Below, piece after piece: positions 1 to 9,104 of a DNA stretch of 64,000 nucleotides. Source of the DNA: Lentzea pudingi (GTDB taxonomy: Bacteria; Actinomycetota; Actinomycetes; Mycobacteriales; Pseudonocardiaceae); the NCBI RefSeq assembly GCF_014646255.1, contig NZ_BMNC01000011.1, positions 1-64,000 on the forward strand. The letters are read 5' to 3'. The notes below the pieces were generated by a model. The model ran no database searches. It was given only the letters and a program-made list of their open reading frames with translations, and was not told the origin of the DNA. The position numbers and the translations under genes are program-made. Position 1 is the stretch's first letter. Each line of letters starts with the position of its first letter.

Positions 1-984
1 AACCCCAGTACTCCCCCGAACCACCAACTCAGGCAACACATCCTCGACATCCGTCGGCAACGCCCCACCAACAACAGCCACCAACGCCCGAGCCGCCCGA
101 GCCCCAAACGCGAACGTGTCCCGCGACAAAGCAGTCAACCGCCCGTGCTGACACAAAACCGAGTCATCCCAAGCAACGATCGACAACTCCGAAGGCACAG
201 CCACCCCAAGAGAAGCAGCAACCTCAGCCCCAGCCACAGCCATCACATCGTTGTCATAAACGATCGCCGTAGGCGGCTCCCCCCTCCCCAGCAACTCCCG
301 GGTAGCAGCCGCCCCAGACTCAGCCGTGTAGTCCCCAGCAACCACCACACCGTCCACACCGTCCACAGCAGACGAAGCAAACGCAGCATCCCGCCGAACC
401 GTGTGCAACAGGGACGCCAACCCGGCCACCCGAGCAATCCGACGATGCCCCAAGCCCTTCAAGTACTCCACCACGGAAGTCATGGCCGCGTAGTCATCAG
501 CCCACACCGAAGCCAACGCCCCATGATGCCCGGCCCCACCGACAACCACAGCCGGCAACCCAAGCGAAGACATCAGCGAAACCCGAGGATCCGACACCAG
601 CAGATCCACCAAGAACACCCCATCAACCCGATGCTCAGCCCACCACCGCTGGTACAACGCGATCTCTTCTTCACGCGACGACACCACCTGCAACAACAAC
701 GCACACGAGATCTCAGACTGCATCCCAGCGATCAACTGGAAGAAGAACGCCTCGTCCCCCAAAGCCCGAGGCGGCCGCACCAGAACCAGCCCCACCGCAT
801 CGGCGGACGCGGACGACAGCGCCCGAGCGGTCACGGAAGGCCGATACCCCAAAGACGAAGCCACGGCCAGCACCCGCGAGCGAGTCGACTCGGACACCCC
901 GGAACGGCCGTTCAAGGCCAGCGACACGGCTCCCTTGGACACCCCGGCCTCCGCCGCGATGTCCTTGATCGTCGGCCTCTTCAC
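1..984 (-). CDS. LacI-family transcriptional regulator (3' end cut by window edge)
   Basis: The N-terminus, from a GTG at 984, reads VKRPTIKDIAAEAGVSKGAV, a classic LacI helix-turn-helix followed by the hinge region. The rest is a periplasmic-binding-protein-like effector domain that ends near the window edge with PELVVRGSTG, typical of the last residues of the family, so only a few codons are missing. The gene diverges from the sugar ABC/glycosidase operon at 1084-8988 and is its likely sugar-responsive repressor; the palindrome at 1040-1051 is a good operator candidate. No strong ribosome site precedes the GTG. Codon use is odd for the window: many GTT, GCT, TTG, GAT and TGT codons give visibly lower GC at third positions than the neighbouring operon. 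Confidence 0.9.
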   Translation of the reverse strand, partial: MKRPTIKDIAAEAGVSKGAVSLALNGRSGVSESTRSRVLAVASSLGYRPSVTARALSSASADAVGLVLVRPPRALGDEAFFFQLIAGMQSEISCALLLQVVSSREEEIALYQRWWAEHRVDGVFLVDLLVSDPRVSLMSSLGLPAVVVGGAGHHGALASVWADDYAAMTSVVEYLKGLGHRRIARVAGLASLLHTVRRDAAFASSAVDGVDGVVVAGDYTAESGAAATRELLGRGEPPTAIVYDNDVMAVAGAEVAASLGVAVPSELSIVAWDDSVLCQHGRLTALSRDTFAFGARAARALVAVVGGALPTDVEDVLPELVVRGSTGV

Positions 985-1039
985 GACACCCCGCTCTGTC
1001 CGAAAGGAGACAACAAGACGTTCGGAGGCTAGCCGGAGA

Positions 1040-1051
1040 TAAACCGGTTTA
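1040..1051. promoter_or_regulatory. Putative LacI-type operator
   Basis: TAAACCGGTTTA is a perfect 12-bp palindrome with the central CG typical of LacI-family sites. A further partly matching base pair or two lies on each side. It sits in the gap between the divergent LacI gene and the ABC/glycosidase operon, about 32 bp upstream of the operon's first start codon. Operator function is inferred from symmetry and position only. Confidence 0.65.
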
Positions 1052-1083
1052 GCTAGGGTCCGCGAGCAAGGAGGTGGGTGTCA

Positions 1084-2337
1084 ATGAAGAGGCGCACGTT
1101 CCTCGCGGGCCTGGCGGCGGTGCCCGTAGCGGGATGCGGTCTGTCCGGCACGTCCAACACGTCATCATCGGCAACAGGCCAGGTCACGGGCGAGATCACG
1201 TTCCAGACCTGGTCCCTCAAGCCCAAGTACACCGACTACGTCAACGGTGTCATCGACGCTTTTCAGAAGCAGCACCAGGGCACCACGGTGAAGTGGGTCG
1301 ACCAGCCCGCGGACGGGTACCTGGCCAAGGTCATGGCGGACGCGAGCGCGGGCAGTCTGCCCGACGTGATCAACGTGCCGCCGGACCTGAGCTTCCCGCT
1401 GGCCAAGGCGGGACAGCTCGTCAACCTCGACGAGTCCCTCAAGGACGCCAAACCCGAGTACCTCGACAACGCCTGGCAGGCGTTCGAGATCCCCGGCAAG
1501 GGCGGCTGCTACGGCTTCCCGTGGTACCTCAATACCGGCCCGATCTTCTACAACAAGGCCCTGTTCACCCAGGCGGGCCTGGACCCGGACAAGCCACCGA
1601 CGAACTTCAAGGAACTCGAAACCCAAGCACTCCAACTGGCGCAGAAGAAGATCGCGATCCTCGGCCAGACCCCGAGCATCGCCGACTTCGGCCTCTACGG
1701 CGTCAAGCTCTTCGAGAACGAAAAGTTCACGTTCAACGAGGCCAAGGGCGTCGAGTTCGTCGAAAGCTACAAGCGGATGTACGACGCGGGCGCGCTGATC
1801 CCCGAGGCGCTCACGCAGAACTACACCGGCGCCGGCGCGAAGTTCATGGCGCAGCAGACGGCGCTCAACCCCGGCAGCGCGTACGACCTCGGCAAGTTCA
1901 AGACCGACGCGCCGAGCCTCTACGCGAACATCGGCATCTCCACGCCCATCACGAACACGGGCAGCGCCAACATGTTCCTGCACGGCATGAGCGTGCCGAA
2001 GAGCAGCAAGAACCAGGCGACGGCGCTGGCGTTCGGCCGGTTCGCCACCAACGCCGAGAACCAGGTGAAGTTCGCCAAGCTCGCCTCGATCTTCCCGAGC
2101 ACCAGCAAGGGCGGCGACGACCCGTACTTCACCACCGAGGACGGCACCGACGAGGCACGGGTCAGGGTGGCCGCGGCCAAGCAGCTCAAGACCGCGGTGA
2201 ACTACACGCCCGTGCAGTTCAGCGACCAGATGCGCGAGGCACTGCTGCAGCAACTGGCCGACGCCATGCTCGGCAAGAAGTCGCCGAAGCAGGCCCTGGA
2301 CGACGCGGTCGCCGAGTGCAACCGCCTCCTCAAGTAG
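1084..2337 (+). CDS. Sugar ABC transporter substrate-binding lipoprotein
   Basis: This 417-residue protein is an extracellular solute-binding protein (family 1) of a carbohydrate ABC importer. The start MKRRTFLAGLAAVPVAGCG holds a twin-arginine-like RRTFL motif and a lipobox (VAGC, Cys18), so export as a lipoprotein, possibly by Tat, is likely. ATG 1084 is preferred over GTG 1078 because the ribosome site AAGGAGG (1068-1074) is 9 bases before the ATG and only 3 before the GTG. It is the first gene of an operon with two permeases and three glycoside hydrolases. The ligand is inferred to be a mannose-containing oligosaccharide from those enzymes, not from the protein itself. No ATPase is encoded nearby, so a shared MsiK-type ATPase probably energises the importer. 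Confidence 0.9.
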   Translation: MKRRTFLAGLAAVPVAGCGLSGTSNTSSSATGQVTGEITFQTWSLKPKYTDYVNGVIDAFQKQHQGTTVKWVDQPADGYLAKVMADASAGSLPDVINVPPDLSFPLAKAGQLVNLDESLKDAKPEYLDNAWQAFEIPGKGGCYGFPWYLNTGPIFYNKALFTQAGLDPDKPPTNFKELETQALQLAQKKIAILGQTPSIADFGLYGVKLFENEKFTFNEAKGVEFVESYKRMYDAGALIPEALTQNYTGAGAKFMAQQTALNPGSAYDLGKFKTDAPSLYANIGISTPITNTGSANMFLHGMSVPKSSKNQATALAFGRFATNAENQVKFAKLASIFPSTSKGGDDPYFTTEDGTDEARVRVAAAKQLKTAVNYTPVQFSDQMREALLQQLADAMLGKKSPKQALDDAVAECNRLLK

Positions 2338-2347
2338 GCCAACACAG

Positions 2348-3217
2348 ATGACTCATCGCCCGTACACGCCGTGGCTGTTCCTGGCCCCAGGACTGGCCAT
2401 CTGCTCGCTGTTCGTCATCTTCCCGTTCCTGAACATGATCGTGCTCGCGTTCACGGACGCGAGCGCGCTGGGCGGCGGCCAGTTCACCGGTGTGGACAAC
2501 TTCGTGCGGATGGTCCAGGACCCCAAGTTCTGGGCCGCCGCGCGCAACAGCGGTCTCTACATGGTGGGTGTCGTCCCACCACTGGTGCTGTTGCCGCTGC
2601 TGATCGCGATGCTCGTGCAGAAGGTCGTGCCGGGCATCGGGATCTTCCGCACGGCGTTCTTCACGCCGGTGATCGCGTCCACGGTCGTGGTCGGGCTCAT
2701 CTGGACGTGGCTGCTCGACAGCCGCGGCCTGGTGAACAACGTGGTGGAGGCGCTGGGCGGCACCAGGATCGGGTTCCTGACCGACTCGACGCTGCTGCTG
2801 ATCAGCTCGATGGTGGTGACGGTCTGGCGCGGCCTCGGCTACTACATGGTGATCTACCTGGCCGCGCTCGCCAACGTGCCGAAGGACCTGCACGAGGCCG
2901 CGATGGTCGACGGCGCGGGACCGGTCAGGAGGTTCTGGTCGGTCACCGTGCCCAGCCTGCGGCCGACGATGGTGCTGGTCGGGGCGCTGAGCGCGGTCAA
3001 CGGGTTCCGCGTGTTCTCCGAGATCTACCTGCTGTCGGGCGGGTCCGGCGGTCCGGGCGGGGCGAGCACCACCCTGGTGATGCTCATCCAGTCGGTCGGC
3101 CGCGGCCTGACCGGTGAGGTCGGGTACGCGTCGGCGCTCAGCGTGGTCCTGTTCGTGATCCTGCTGGGCCTGCTGCTGGTCACCCTCAAGCTCAACCGCA
3201 GGGAGGACCAGCTGTGA
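2348..3217 (+). CDS. Sugar ABC transporter permease (MalF type)
   Basis: This 289-residue inner-membrane permease has about six hydrophobic segments and the EAA coupling loop (HEAAMVDGAGPVRRFW) that contacts the ATPase, as in the MalF/UgpA group of binding-protein-dependent importers. It starts 10 bases after the binding-protein gene. Its stop codon overlaps the GTG of the next permease (GTGA), which points to translational coupling and a one-to-one heterodimer. Substrate is inferred from the operon only. Confidence 0.92.
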   Translation: MTHRPYTPWLFLAPGLAICSLFVIFPFLNMIVLAFTDASALGGGQFTGVDNFVRMVQDPKFWAAARNSGLYMVGVVPPLVLLPLLIAMLVQKVVPGIGIFRTAFFTPVIASTVVVGLIWTWLLDSRGLVNNVVEALGGTRIGFLTDSTLLLISSMVVTVWRGLGYYMVIYLAALANVPKDLHEAAMVDGAGPVRRFWSVTVPSLRPTMVLVGALSAVNGFRVFSEIYLLSGGSGGPGGASTTLVMLIQSVGRGLTGEVGYASALSVVLFVILLGLLLVTLKLNRREDQL

Positions 3218-4035
3218 AGCGCGCCCACGTCTACCTGGCCCTGCGTTACCTCGGGCTGCTCGCCGTCCTCGCGATCAGCATCGGGCCGTTCCTGTGGCAG
3301 TTCGCGACCAGCATCAAGGGGCCGAACGAGGACGTCTTCGTCCCCGACTTCATCCCCGACGACCCGACGTTCGGCAACTACGCCGCCGTCGCCGACGTGG
3401 TGCCGGTCTGGAACTTCGCGCTCAACTCGCTCGGCGTCGCGAGCGTCAACGTCATCACGAACTGCCTCGGCGCGGCCATGGCCGGCTACGCCCTGGCACG
3501 GCTGAAGTTCAGGGGACGCCGCTTCGCCGCCGTGGTCTTCGCGAGCAGCATCCTGGTGCCGTTCGAGGCGATCATGATCTCGCTGTTCCTGGTGATGCGC
3601 GGCTTCGGGCTCACCAACACGCTCACCGCGGTCGTGCTGCCCGGCGCGATCGCCGCGCTCAACGTCCTGTTGCTGCGCAACGCCTTCCTCGCACTCCCCG
3701 CCGAAGTCGAGGAAGCCGCGATCATCGACGGCGCCAACGCGTGGCAGCGCTTCACCCGCCTCGCGCTGCCGTCGGTGAAGGGCACGCTGGTCGTGGTGGC
3801 GCTGTTCTCGTTCATGTTCAGCTGGGACGACTTCCTGTGGCCGCTCATCGTGCTGAGCGACCAGGAGAAGTACACGCTCACCATCGGCCTCGCGTACCTC
3901 CAGGGCACGTTCGTGCAGAACCAGCGGCTGGTGGCGGCGGGCACGATCATCGCCGTCGTCCCGCTGATCCTGCTGTTCCTGTTGCTGCAGAAGCACTTCT
4001 TCCGCGGAGTGGGAGAAGGCGCGATCAAGGGCTGA
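3214..4035 (+). CDS. Sugar ABC transporter permease (MalG type)
   Basis: This 273-residue permease pairs with the preceding one. It carries an EAA loop (EEAAIIDGANAWQRFTRLAL) and the MalG/UgpE-like topology with a C-terminal membrane segment. The GTG start at 3214 overlaps the TGA of the upstream permease by four bases. A GH5 glycosidase follows 20 bases after its stop codon, which ties transport to intracellular glycan hydrolysis. Confidence 0.92.
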   Translation: MKRAHVYLALRYLGLLAVLAISIGPFLWQFATSIKGPNEDVFVPDFIPDDPTFGNYAAVADVVPVWNFALNSLGVASVNVITNCLGAAMAGYALARLKFRGRRFAAVVFASSILVPFEAIMISLFLVMRGFGLTNTLTAVVLPGAIAALNVLLLRNAFLALPAEVEEAAIIDGANAWQRFTRLALPSVKGTLVVVALFSFMFSWDDFLWPLIVLSDQEKYTLTIGLAYLQGTFVQNQRLVAAGTIIAVVPLILLFLLLQKHFFRGVGEGAIKG

Positions 4036-4055
4036 CCAAGGCGAGGAGCTCAACC

Positions 4056-5174
4056 TTGCGTTTCGGCGTGAACTACACCCCGTCCCAGGGCTGGTTTCAC
4101 CACTGGCTCGACTTCTCCCTCGACGACGTCAAAGCCGACTTCGAGTCCATCAAGGGCCTGGGCCTCGACCACGTGCGGGTCTTCCCGCTGTGGCCGGTGT
4201 TCCAGCCCAACCGGAGCCTCGTCCGCCCGAAAGCTGTCGAGCAGCTCGCCCAGATGCTCGACGCCGCTCACGAGACAGGACTGGACGTCCAGGTCGACGT
4301 GCTGCAAGGGCACCTGTCGAGCTTCGACTTCTACCCGTCGTGGGTGCAGACCTGGCACCGCCGCAACATCTTCACCGACCCGGACGTCATCAGCGGGCAG
4401 CGGTTCTACGTCCGCACCCTCGCCGAGGCCCTCAGGGACAAGCCGAACTTCCTCGGCTTCACCCTGGGCAACGAGGTCAACCTGCTCACCGAGTCGAACC
4501 CCTGCGCGCCCGAGCAGGCGGGCGAGTGGATCGACACGCTGCTCGGCGAGTGCGACAAGGCCGCACCGGGCCTCCCGCACGTCCACTCCGAGTACGACGC
4601 AGTCTGGTACGAGAGCGAGCACGCGTTCCTGCCGGAGCACGCCGCCAACAAGGGTGCGATGACGACGGTGCACTCGTGGGTCTTCAACGGCACCGCGCAA
4701 CGCTACGGGCCCATGTCCGCCGAGAGCGTCCATCACGCCGAGTACCTGGTCGAGCTCTCGAAAGCGCACGCCAAAGACCCAGAACGGCCCGTGTGGCTGC
4801 AGGAGGTCGGCGCCGCCCAGCCCGAGATCAGCGCCGAGCAGGCACCGCGGTTCGCCGAGCAAACGCTTGCGAACGTGCTGACCTGCTCGAACCTGTGGGG
4901 CGTCACGTGGTGGTGCTCGCACGACGTCGACCGCGCGTTGATGGACTTCCCCGAACGCGAGTACGAGTTGGGGTTGTTGACGACGGAACGCGAGGTCAAG
5001 CCGCTCGGCGAGGCGATCGCCCGGATCGTGCGCGAGGCAGCGTACGAACCGGTCGAGCGCACGCCGATCACGCTGCACGGCGACCGGCCCTCGTGGGGTC
5101 CGGGCGGTGCTTTCTTCGAAGAGTGGATGGGCTTGGCGCGTGACGGCGTGCGGGCCTCGATCGAGCTGGGGTGA
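4056..5174 (+). CDS. GH5-like glycoside hydrolase, probable beta-mannosidase
   Basis: This 372-residue protein has no signal peptide and a (beta/alpha)8 clan-A pattern. LGFTLGNEVN carries the acid/base (E140) and VWLQEVG the nucleophile (E250). The TTG start at 4056 is chosen because GAGGAG (4043-4048) lies 7 bases upstream and the fold begins at once (RFGVNYTPSQGW). Placement between a sugar importer and a GH38 alpha-mannosidase suggests a cytoplasmic enzyme cutting Man-beta-1,4-GlcNAc of the N-glycan core, the known activity of GH5 subfamily 18 enzymes in bifidobacterial N-glycan loci. The subfamily is my inference; another beta-mannanase or glucanase specificity is possible. Confidence 0.75.
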   Translation: MRFGVNYTPSQGWFHHWLDFSLDDVKADFESIKGLGLDHVRVFPLWPVFQPNRSLVRPKAVEQLAQMLDAAHETGLDVQVDVLQGHLSSFDFYPSWVQTWHRRNIFTDPDVISGQRFYVRTLAEALRDKPNFLGFTLGNEVNLLTESNPCAPEQAGEWIDTLLGECDKAAPGLPHVHSEYDAVWYESEHAFLPEHAANKGAMTTVHSWVFNGTAQRYGPMSAESVHHAEYLVELSKAHAKDPERPVWLQEVGAAQPEISAEQAPRFAEQTLANVLTCSNLWGVTWWCSHDVDRALMDFPEREYELGLLTTEREVKPLGEAIARIVREAAYEPVERTPITLHGDRPSWGPGGAFFEEWMGLARDGVRASIELG

Positions 5175-5178
5175 CGAC

Positions 5179-8085
5179 GTGCACGACGAACGCGCGCTGC
5201 TGGAAGAACGACTCAACCGCACGCTGAAGGAACGCATCCGCCCGGCCGTCTACGGCGAGACCGCACCGCTGGAGCTCGCCGTCTGGACCGTGCCGGACGA
5301 GCCCGTCCCGGTCGCCGAGGCCCTCGGAGCCACCTACGAACCGGCGCAGGTCGGCGACGCCTGGGGCGCGCCGTGGAGCACGAGCTGGTTCCGGCTGACC
5401 GGCAGCGTCCCCGAGGCTTGGGAGGGCAAGCAGGTCGAGGTCGTTCTGGACCTCGGCTTCACCCATCCCGGCCCCGGTTTCCAGTCCGAGGGCCTCGCCT
5501 ACACGGCCGACGGCCTGCCCATCAAGGGCATCGAGCCGCGCAACACCTACCTGCCCGTGGACGGCTCCGAGGTGCTGTTCTACCTGGAGGCCGCGGGCAA
5601 CCCGACGATCCTCGACTTCCACCCGTTCCTGCCGACCTCGCTGGGCGACAAGGAGACGGCGGGCACCGAACCGCTGTACAAGATCCTCAAGGCCGAGCTC
5701 GCGGTGTTCCAGCCGCAGGTGTGGCACCTGATGCTCGACATCGAGGTGCTCCAGTCGCTGATGAGGGAACTGCCGGACCACGACCCGCGCCGGCACAAGG
5801 TCCTGCACGCGCTGGACCGGGCGATGGACGCGCTCGACCTCAACGAGGTCGCCGCGACCGCCGACCTGGCCCGGGAGGAACTGGCCGGTGTGCTGTCGCT
5901 GCCCGCCAACGCCTCCGCGCACAAGGTCTCCGCGATCGGCCACGCGCACATCGACTCCGCCTGGCTGTGGCCGCTCAGGGAGACCGTCCGCAAGTGCGCG
6001 CGCACGTTCTCGAACGTCACCAAGCTGATGGACGAGTACCCGGACCTCTACTTCGCGTGCTCGCAGGCCCAGCAGTACGCCTGGATGAAGGAGCACCACC
6101 CGCACGTCTGGGACCGCGTCCGCGAGAAGGTCCGGAGTGGACAGTTCGTGCCGGTCGGCGGCATGTGGGTCGAGTCCGACACGAACATGCCCGGCGGCGA
6201 GGCGATGGCCCGACAGCTCGTGCACGGCAAGCGCTTCTTCCTCGACAACTTCGGCGTCGAGACCGAGGAGGTCTGGCTGCCCGACTCGTTCGGCTACAGC
6301 GCCGCACTCCCCCAGCTGATCAAGCTGTCGGGATCGCGCTGGTTCCTCACCCAGAAGCTGTCGTGGAACCAGATCAACAAGTTCCCGCACCACACGTTCT
6401 GGTGGGAGGGCATCGACGGCACGCGGATCTTCACGCACTTCCCGCCCGTCGACACCTACAACTCGTCGCTGTCCGGCGAGGAGTTGGCACGGGCGTCGAG
6501 GCAGTTCGCCGAGCACGCCAAGGCCTCGCGTTCCCTCGTCCCGTTCGGCTACGGCGACGGCGGTGGCGGCCCGACCCGCGAGATGATGGAGACGGCGCAC
6601 CGCGTCGCGAACCTCGAAGGCTCGCCGACGGTCCGCGTCGAACCCCCGCGCGACTTCTTCCAGGCCGCGCAAGACGAGTACCCGGACGCCCCGGTGTGGG
6701 CGGGCGAGCTGTACCTGGAGAAGCACCGCGCCACCTACACCACGCAGGCCAAGACCAAGCAGGGCAACCGCCGCAGCGAACACCTGCTGCGCGAGGCCGA
6801 GCACTGGTCCACAGCCGCCGCGTTGCAGGGCGCCGACTACCCGTACGAAGACCTCGACCGGTTGTGGAAGACCGTGCTGCTGCACCAGTTCCACGACATC
6901 CTGCCCGGCAGCTCGATCGCCTGGGTGCACCGCGAGGCGGAGGCCACCTACGCCCGCGTGGCATCCGAACTGAAGGCCCTCACGGCCACCGCGATCGACG
7001 CGCTGAAGGGCGAGGGCGACGACGAGCTGACGTTCGACGTGCTCGGCGGTGACACACCTCGCCCGTTCGTCGCACCGGTGGACGGCGTGCTGGACAACGG
7101 CAGGCTGCGCGTCACGATCGACGCCGAGGGGATCGTCACCTCGATCCTGGACCTCGAGGAGGACCGCGAAGTCCTGCCACCGCACGGGTTCGCGGGCATG
7201 CCGCAACTGCACCGCGACAACCCGAACCAGTGGGACGCCTGGGACATCGACCCGTTCTACCGCAACTGGAAGGCCGACCTGACCCCGTCCGAACGCGTCG
7301 ACGCTTCCGAAGGTGTCGTGGTCAGGGCGAAGTTCGGCGACTCCGTGCTCACCCAGACCATCCGGCTGCGCGAGGGCGCGAAGCAGGTCGACTTCGACAC
7401 CGAGGTCGACTGGCAGGAACGGGAGAAGCTGCTCAAGATCGCGTTCCCGCTCGACCTGCGCGCCGAGGTCTCCACGGCGGAGACCCAGTTCGGGCACCTG
7501 CACCGCCCGGTGCACACCAACACCTCGTGGGAGGCGGCCAAGTTCGAGATCTGCGCCCACCGCTACCTGCACGTCGGCGAACCCGGCTACGGCGTCGCGG
7601 TGGTCAACGACTCGACCTACGGCCACGAGGTCACCCGCACCACCCGTGACGACGGCGGAACCACCACGACCGTGCGCCTGTCCCTGCTGCGCGCACCGAG
7701 GTTCCCCGACCCCGAGACCGACCAGGGCGAGCACCGCTTCCGCTACGCCCTCGTGATCGGGAACCTGCCGGCCGCCATCGACGCCGGCTACCGCATCAAC
7801 CTGCCGCCACAGGCCGTCCGGGGTTCGCGAGCACCAGAACCGTTGGTGCGCACGGATAACCCGGCGGTGAGGGTCGAGGCCTTGAAGCTGGCCGACGACC
7901 GGTCGGGCGACGTGGTCGTCCGGCTCTACGAGGCGCACGGCGGCCGTGCCCGCGCCTCGATCAGCACCTCCTTCGCCCACACCCGGATCCAGGAGACCGA
8001 CCTGCTCGAACGGCCCCTGGCCGAGCAGTCGGCAGAGGTGGTGCTGCGTCCGTTCCAAGTGATCACCCTGCGATTCACGAGGTAG
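5179..8085 (+). CDS. GH38 alpha-mannosidase
   Basis: This 968-residue enzyme removes alpha-linked mannose. GHAHIDSAWLWP supplies zinc ligands (H257, D259), WLPDSFGYSAALPQ carries the nucleophile (D369), and HQFHDILPGSS supplies another zinc histidine near residue 570. The C-terminal half is the beta-sandwich region typical of GH38. There is no signal peptide, so it probably works in the cytoplasm on imported oligosaccharides. The GTG start at 5179 lies 4 bases after the GH5 stop, with a G-rich ribosome site inside the end of that gene. Its length is usual for bacterial GH38. Confidence 0.93.
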   Translation: MHDERALLEERLNRTLKERIRPAVYGETAPLELAVWTVPDEPVPVAEALGATYEPAQVGDAWGAPWSTSWFRLTGSVPEAWEGKQVEVVLDLGFTHPGPGFQSEGLAYTADGLPIKGIEPRNTYLPVDGSEVLFYLEAAGNPTILDFHPFLPTSLGDKETAGTEPLYKILKAELAVFQPQVWHLMLDIEVLQSLMRELPDHDPRRHKVLHALDRAMDALDLNEVAATADLAREELAGVLSLPANASAHKVSAIGHAHIDSAWLWPLRETVRKCARTFSNVTKLMDEYPDLYFACSQAQQYAWMKEHHPHVWDRVREKVRSGQFVPVGGMWVESDTNMPGGEAMARQLVHGKRFFLDNFGVETEEVWLPDSFGYSAALPQLIKLSGSRWFLTQKLSWNQINKFPHHTFWWEGIDGTRIFTHFPPVDTYNSSLSGEELARASRQFAEHAKASRSLVPFGYGDGGGGPTREMMETAHRVANLEGSPTVRVEPPRDFFQAAQDEYPDAPVWAGELYLEKHRATYTTQAKTKQGNRRSEHLLREAEHWSTAAALQGADYPYEDLDRLWKTVLLHQFHDILPGSSIAWVHREAEATYARVASELKALTATAIDALKGEGDDELTFDVLGGDTPRPFVAPVDGVLDNGRLRVTIDAEGIVTSILDLEEDREVLPPHGFAGMPQLHRDNPNQWDAWDIDPFYRNWKADLTPSERVDASEGVVVRAKFGDSVLTQTIRLREGAKQVDFDTEVDWQEREKLLKIAFPLDLRAEVSTAETQFGHLHRPVHTNTSWEAAKFEICAHRYLHVGEPGYGVAVVNDSTYGHEVTRTTRDDGGTTTTVRLSLLRAPRFPDPETDQGEHRFRYALVIGNLPAAIDAGYRINLPPQAVRGSRAPEPLVRTDNPAVRVEALKLADDRSGDVVVRLYEAHGGRARASISTSFAHTRIQETDLLERPLAEQSAEVVLRPFQVITLRFTR

Positions 8086-8088
8086 CGC

Positions 8089-8988
8089 ATGAAGAAGCTG
8101 TTCCTCGCCCTGCTGCTGGTGGCGCTCGCCGCGCCACCGGCCCAGGCGGCCACCCAGAAGCGAACCGTCGTCTACTACCAGACCCAGTACAGCAACGGCG
8201 CGACCGGGACGTACGTCTCGCCCAAGCCCCTGCTCGACCGCGGCACCGGCGTCACGGACGTGCTCGTCGCCGCGATCCACCTCAACGACAACAGGATCGT
8301 CCACCTCAACGACCACCCGCCGTCGCACTCGCGGTACACGCAGATGTGGCAGGACCTCGCCGCGATGCAGGCCCGCGGCGTCAACGTGATCGGCATGGTC
8401 GGCGGGGCGGCACAAGGGTCGTTCGCAAGGCTGGACACCCAGTTCGACACCTACTACCCGTTGCTGCGCGACACGATCCGCACCTACAGGCTCAACGGCG
8501 TCGACCTTGACGTCGAGGAGCGGATGTCGATCGCGGGCATCCGGCGCGTGATCGACCGGCTGAAGACCGACTTCGGCGCGGGCTTCATCGTCACGCTCTC
8601 CCCGGTGGCGAGTGCGCTGTGGGGCGGCGGCAATCTCTCCGGCTTCAACTACGAGGACCTGTACCGCAGCCACGGCTCGAAGATCGCGTGGTTCAACGGC
8701 CAGTTCTACAACGGCTGGGGCAACGCGGGCAGCACCGCGCACTACGACCAGATCGTCAACCGCCGGGTGATCCCGGCGAACAAGGTCGTGCTCGGCGTCC
8801 TCACCAGCACGGCCAACGGCGGGTCGGGCTACGTGAGCATGACGACGCTGAAGAACACCGTCACCAGCCTGAAGACCAAGTACGCCAACTTCGGCGGTGT
8901 GGCGGGCTGGGAGTACTTCAACTCGCTGCCCGGCGGCACCGCGGAGCCGTGGCGGTGGGCGGCGGACGTGATGGCGATGCAGAAGTAG
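8089..8988 (+). CDS. Secreted GH18 chitinase/endo-beta-N-acetylglucosaminidase-like enzyme
   Basis: This 299-residue protein has a clear signal peptide (MKKLFLALLLVALAAPPAQA) and no extra binding module. The GH18 catalytic signature is NGVDLDVEE: D139, D141 and catalytic E143 match the DGxDxDxE motif, with Asn in place of the first Asp. The chain ends with the strand-8 Trp region (GWEYFNS). It is last in the operon, three bases after the GH38 gene and before a strong terminator. Alongside mannosidases and an importer it could be the extracellular endoglycosidase that frees N-glycans; a plain chitinase is the main alternative. Confidence 0.8.
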   Translation: MKKLFLALLLVALAAPPAQAATQKRTVVYYQTQYSNGATGTYVSPKPLLDRGTGVTDVLVAAIHLNDNRIVHLNDHPPSHSRYTQMWQDLAAMQARGVNVIGMVGGAAQGSFARLDTQFDTYYPLLRDTIRTYRLNGVDLDVEERMSIAGIRRVIDRLKTDFGAGFIVTLSPVASALWGGGNLSGFNYEDLYRSHGSKIAWFNGQFYNGWGNAGSTAHYDQIVNRRVIPANKVVLGVLTSTANGGSGYVSMTTLKNTVTSLKTKYANFGGVAGWEYFNSLPGGTAEPWRWAADVMAMQK

Positions 8989-9001
8989 GCCGAACGGCGT
9001 A

Positions 9002-9039
9002 ACTCGGGCGGGGTTGGGCAACCGGCACCCCGCCCGAGT
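9002..9039 (+). terminator. Terminator of the ABC/glycosidase operon
   Basis: A perfect 13-bp stem (9002-9014 with 9027-9039) closes a 12-base loop just after the GH18 stop codon. No T-run follows, as is common in actinomycetes. Confidence 0.8.
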
Positions 9040-9104
9040 GCGTTAGGGGGTGGGGCCTTCCACCGGAAGCAGGTGGGGGCGAGGGGCAAAGGGGGAACTT
9101 TCGC

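Noticed and set aside
145..1032. Plus-strand open frame at the window start
   Set aside because: The minus strand codes for a recognisable LacI regulator across the same bases.
5068..9021. A minus-strand open frame of about 1300 codons opposite the GH38/GH18 genes
   Set aside because: It is a shadow frame: no motif, no ribosome site, and it opposes two enzymes with intact catalytic motifs.
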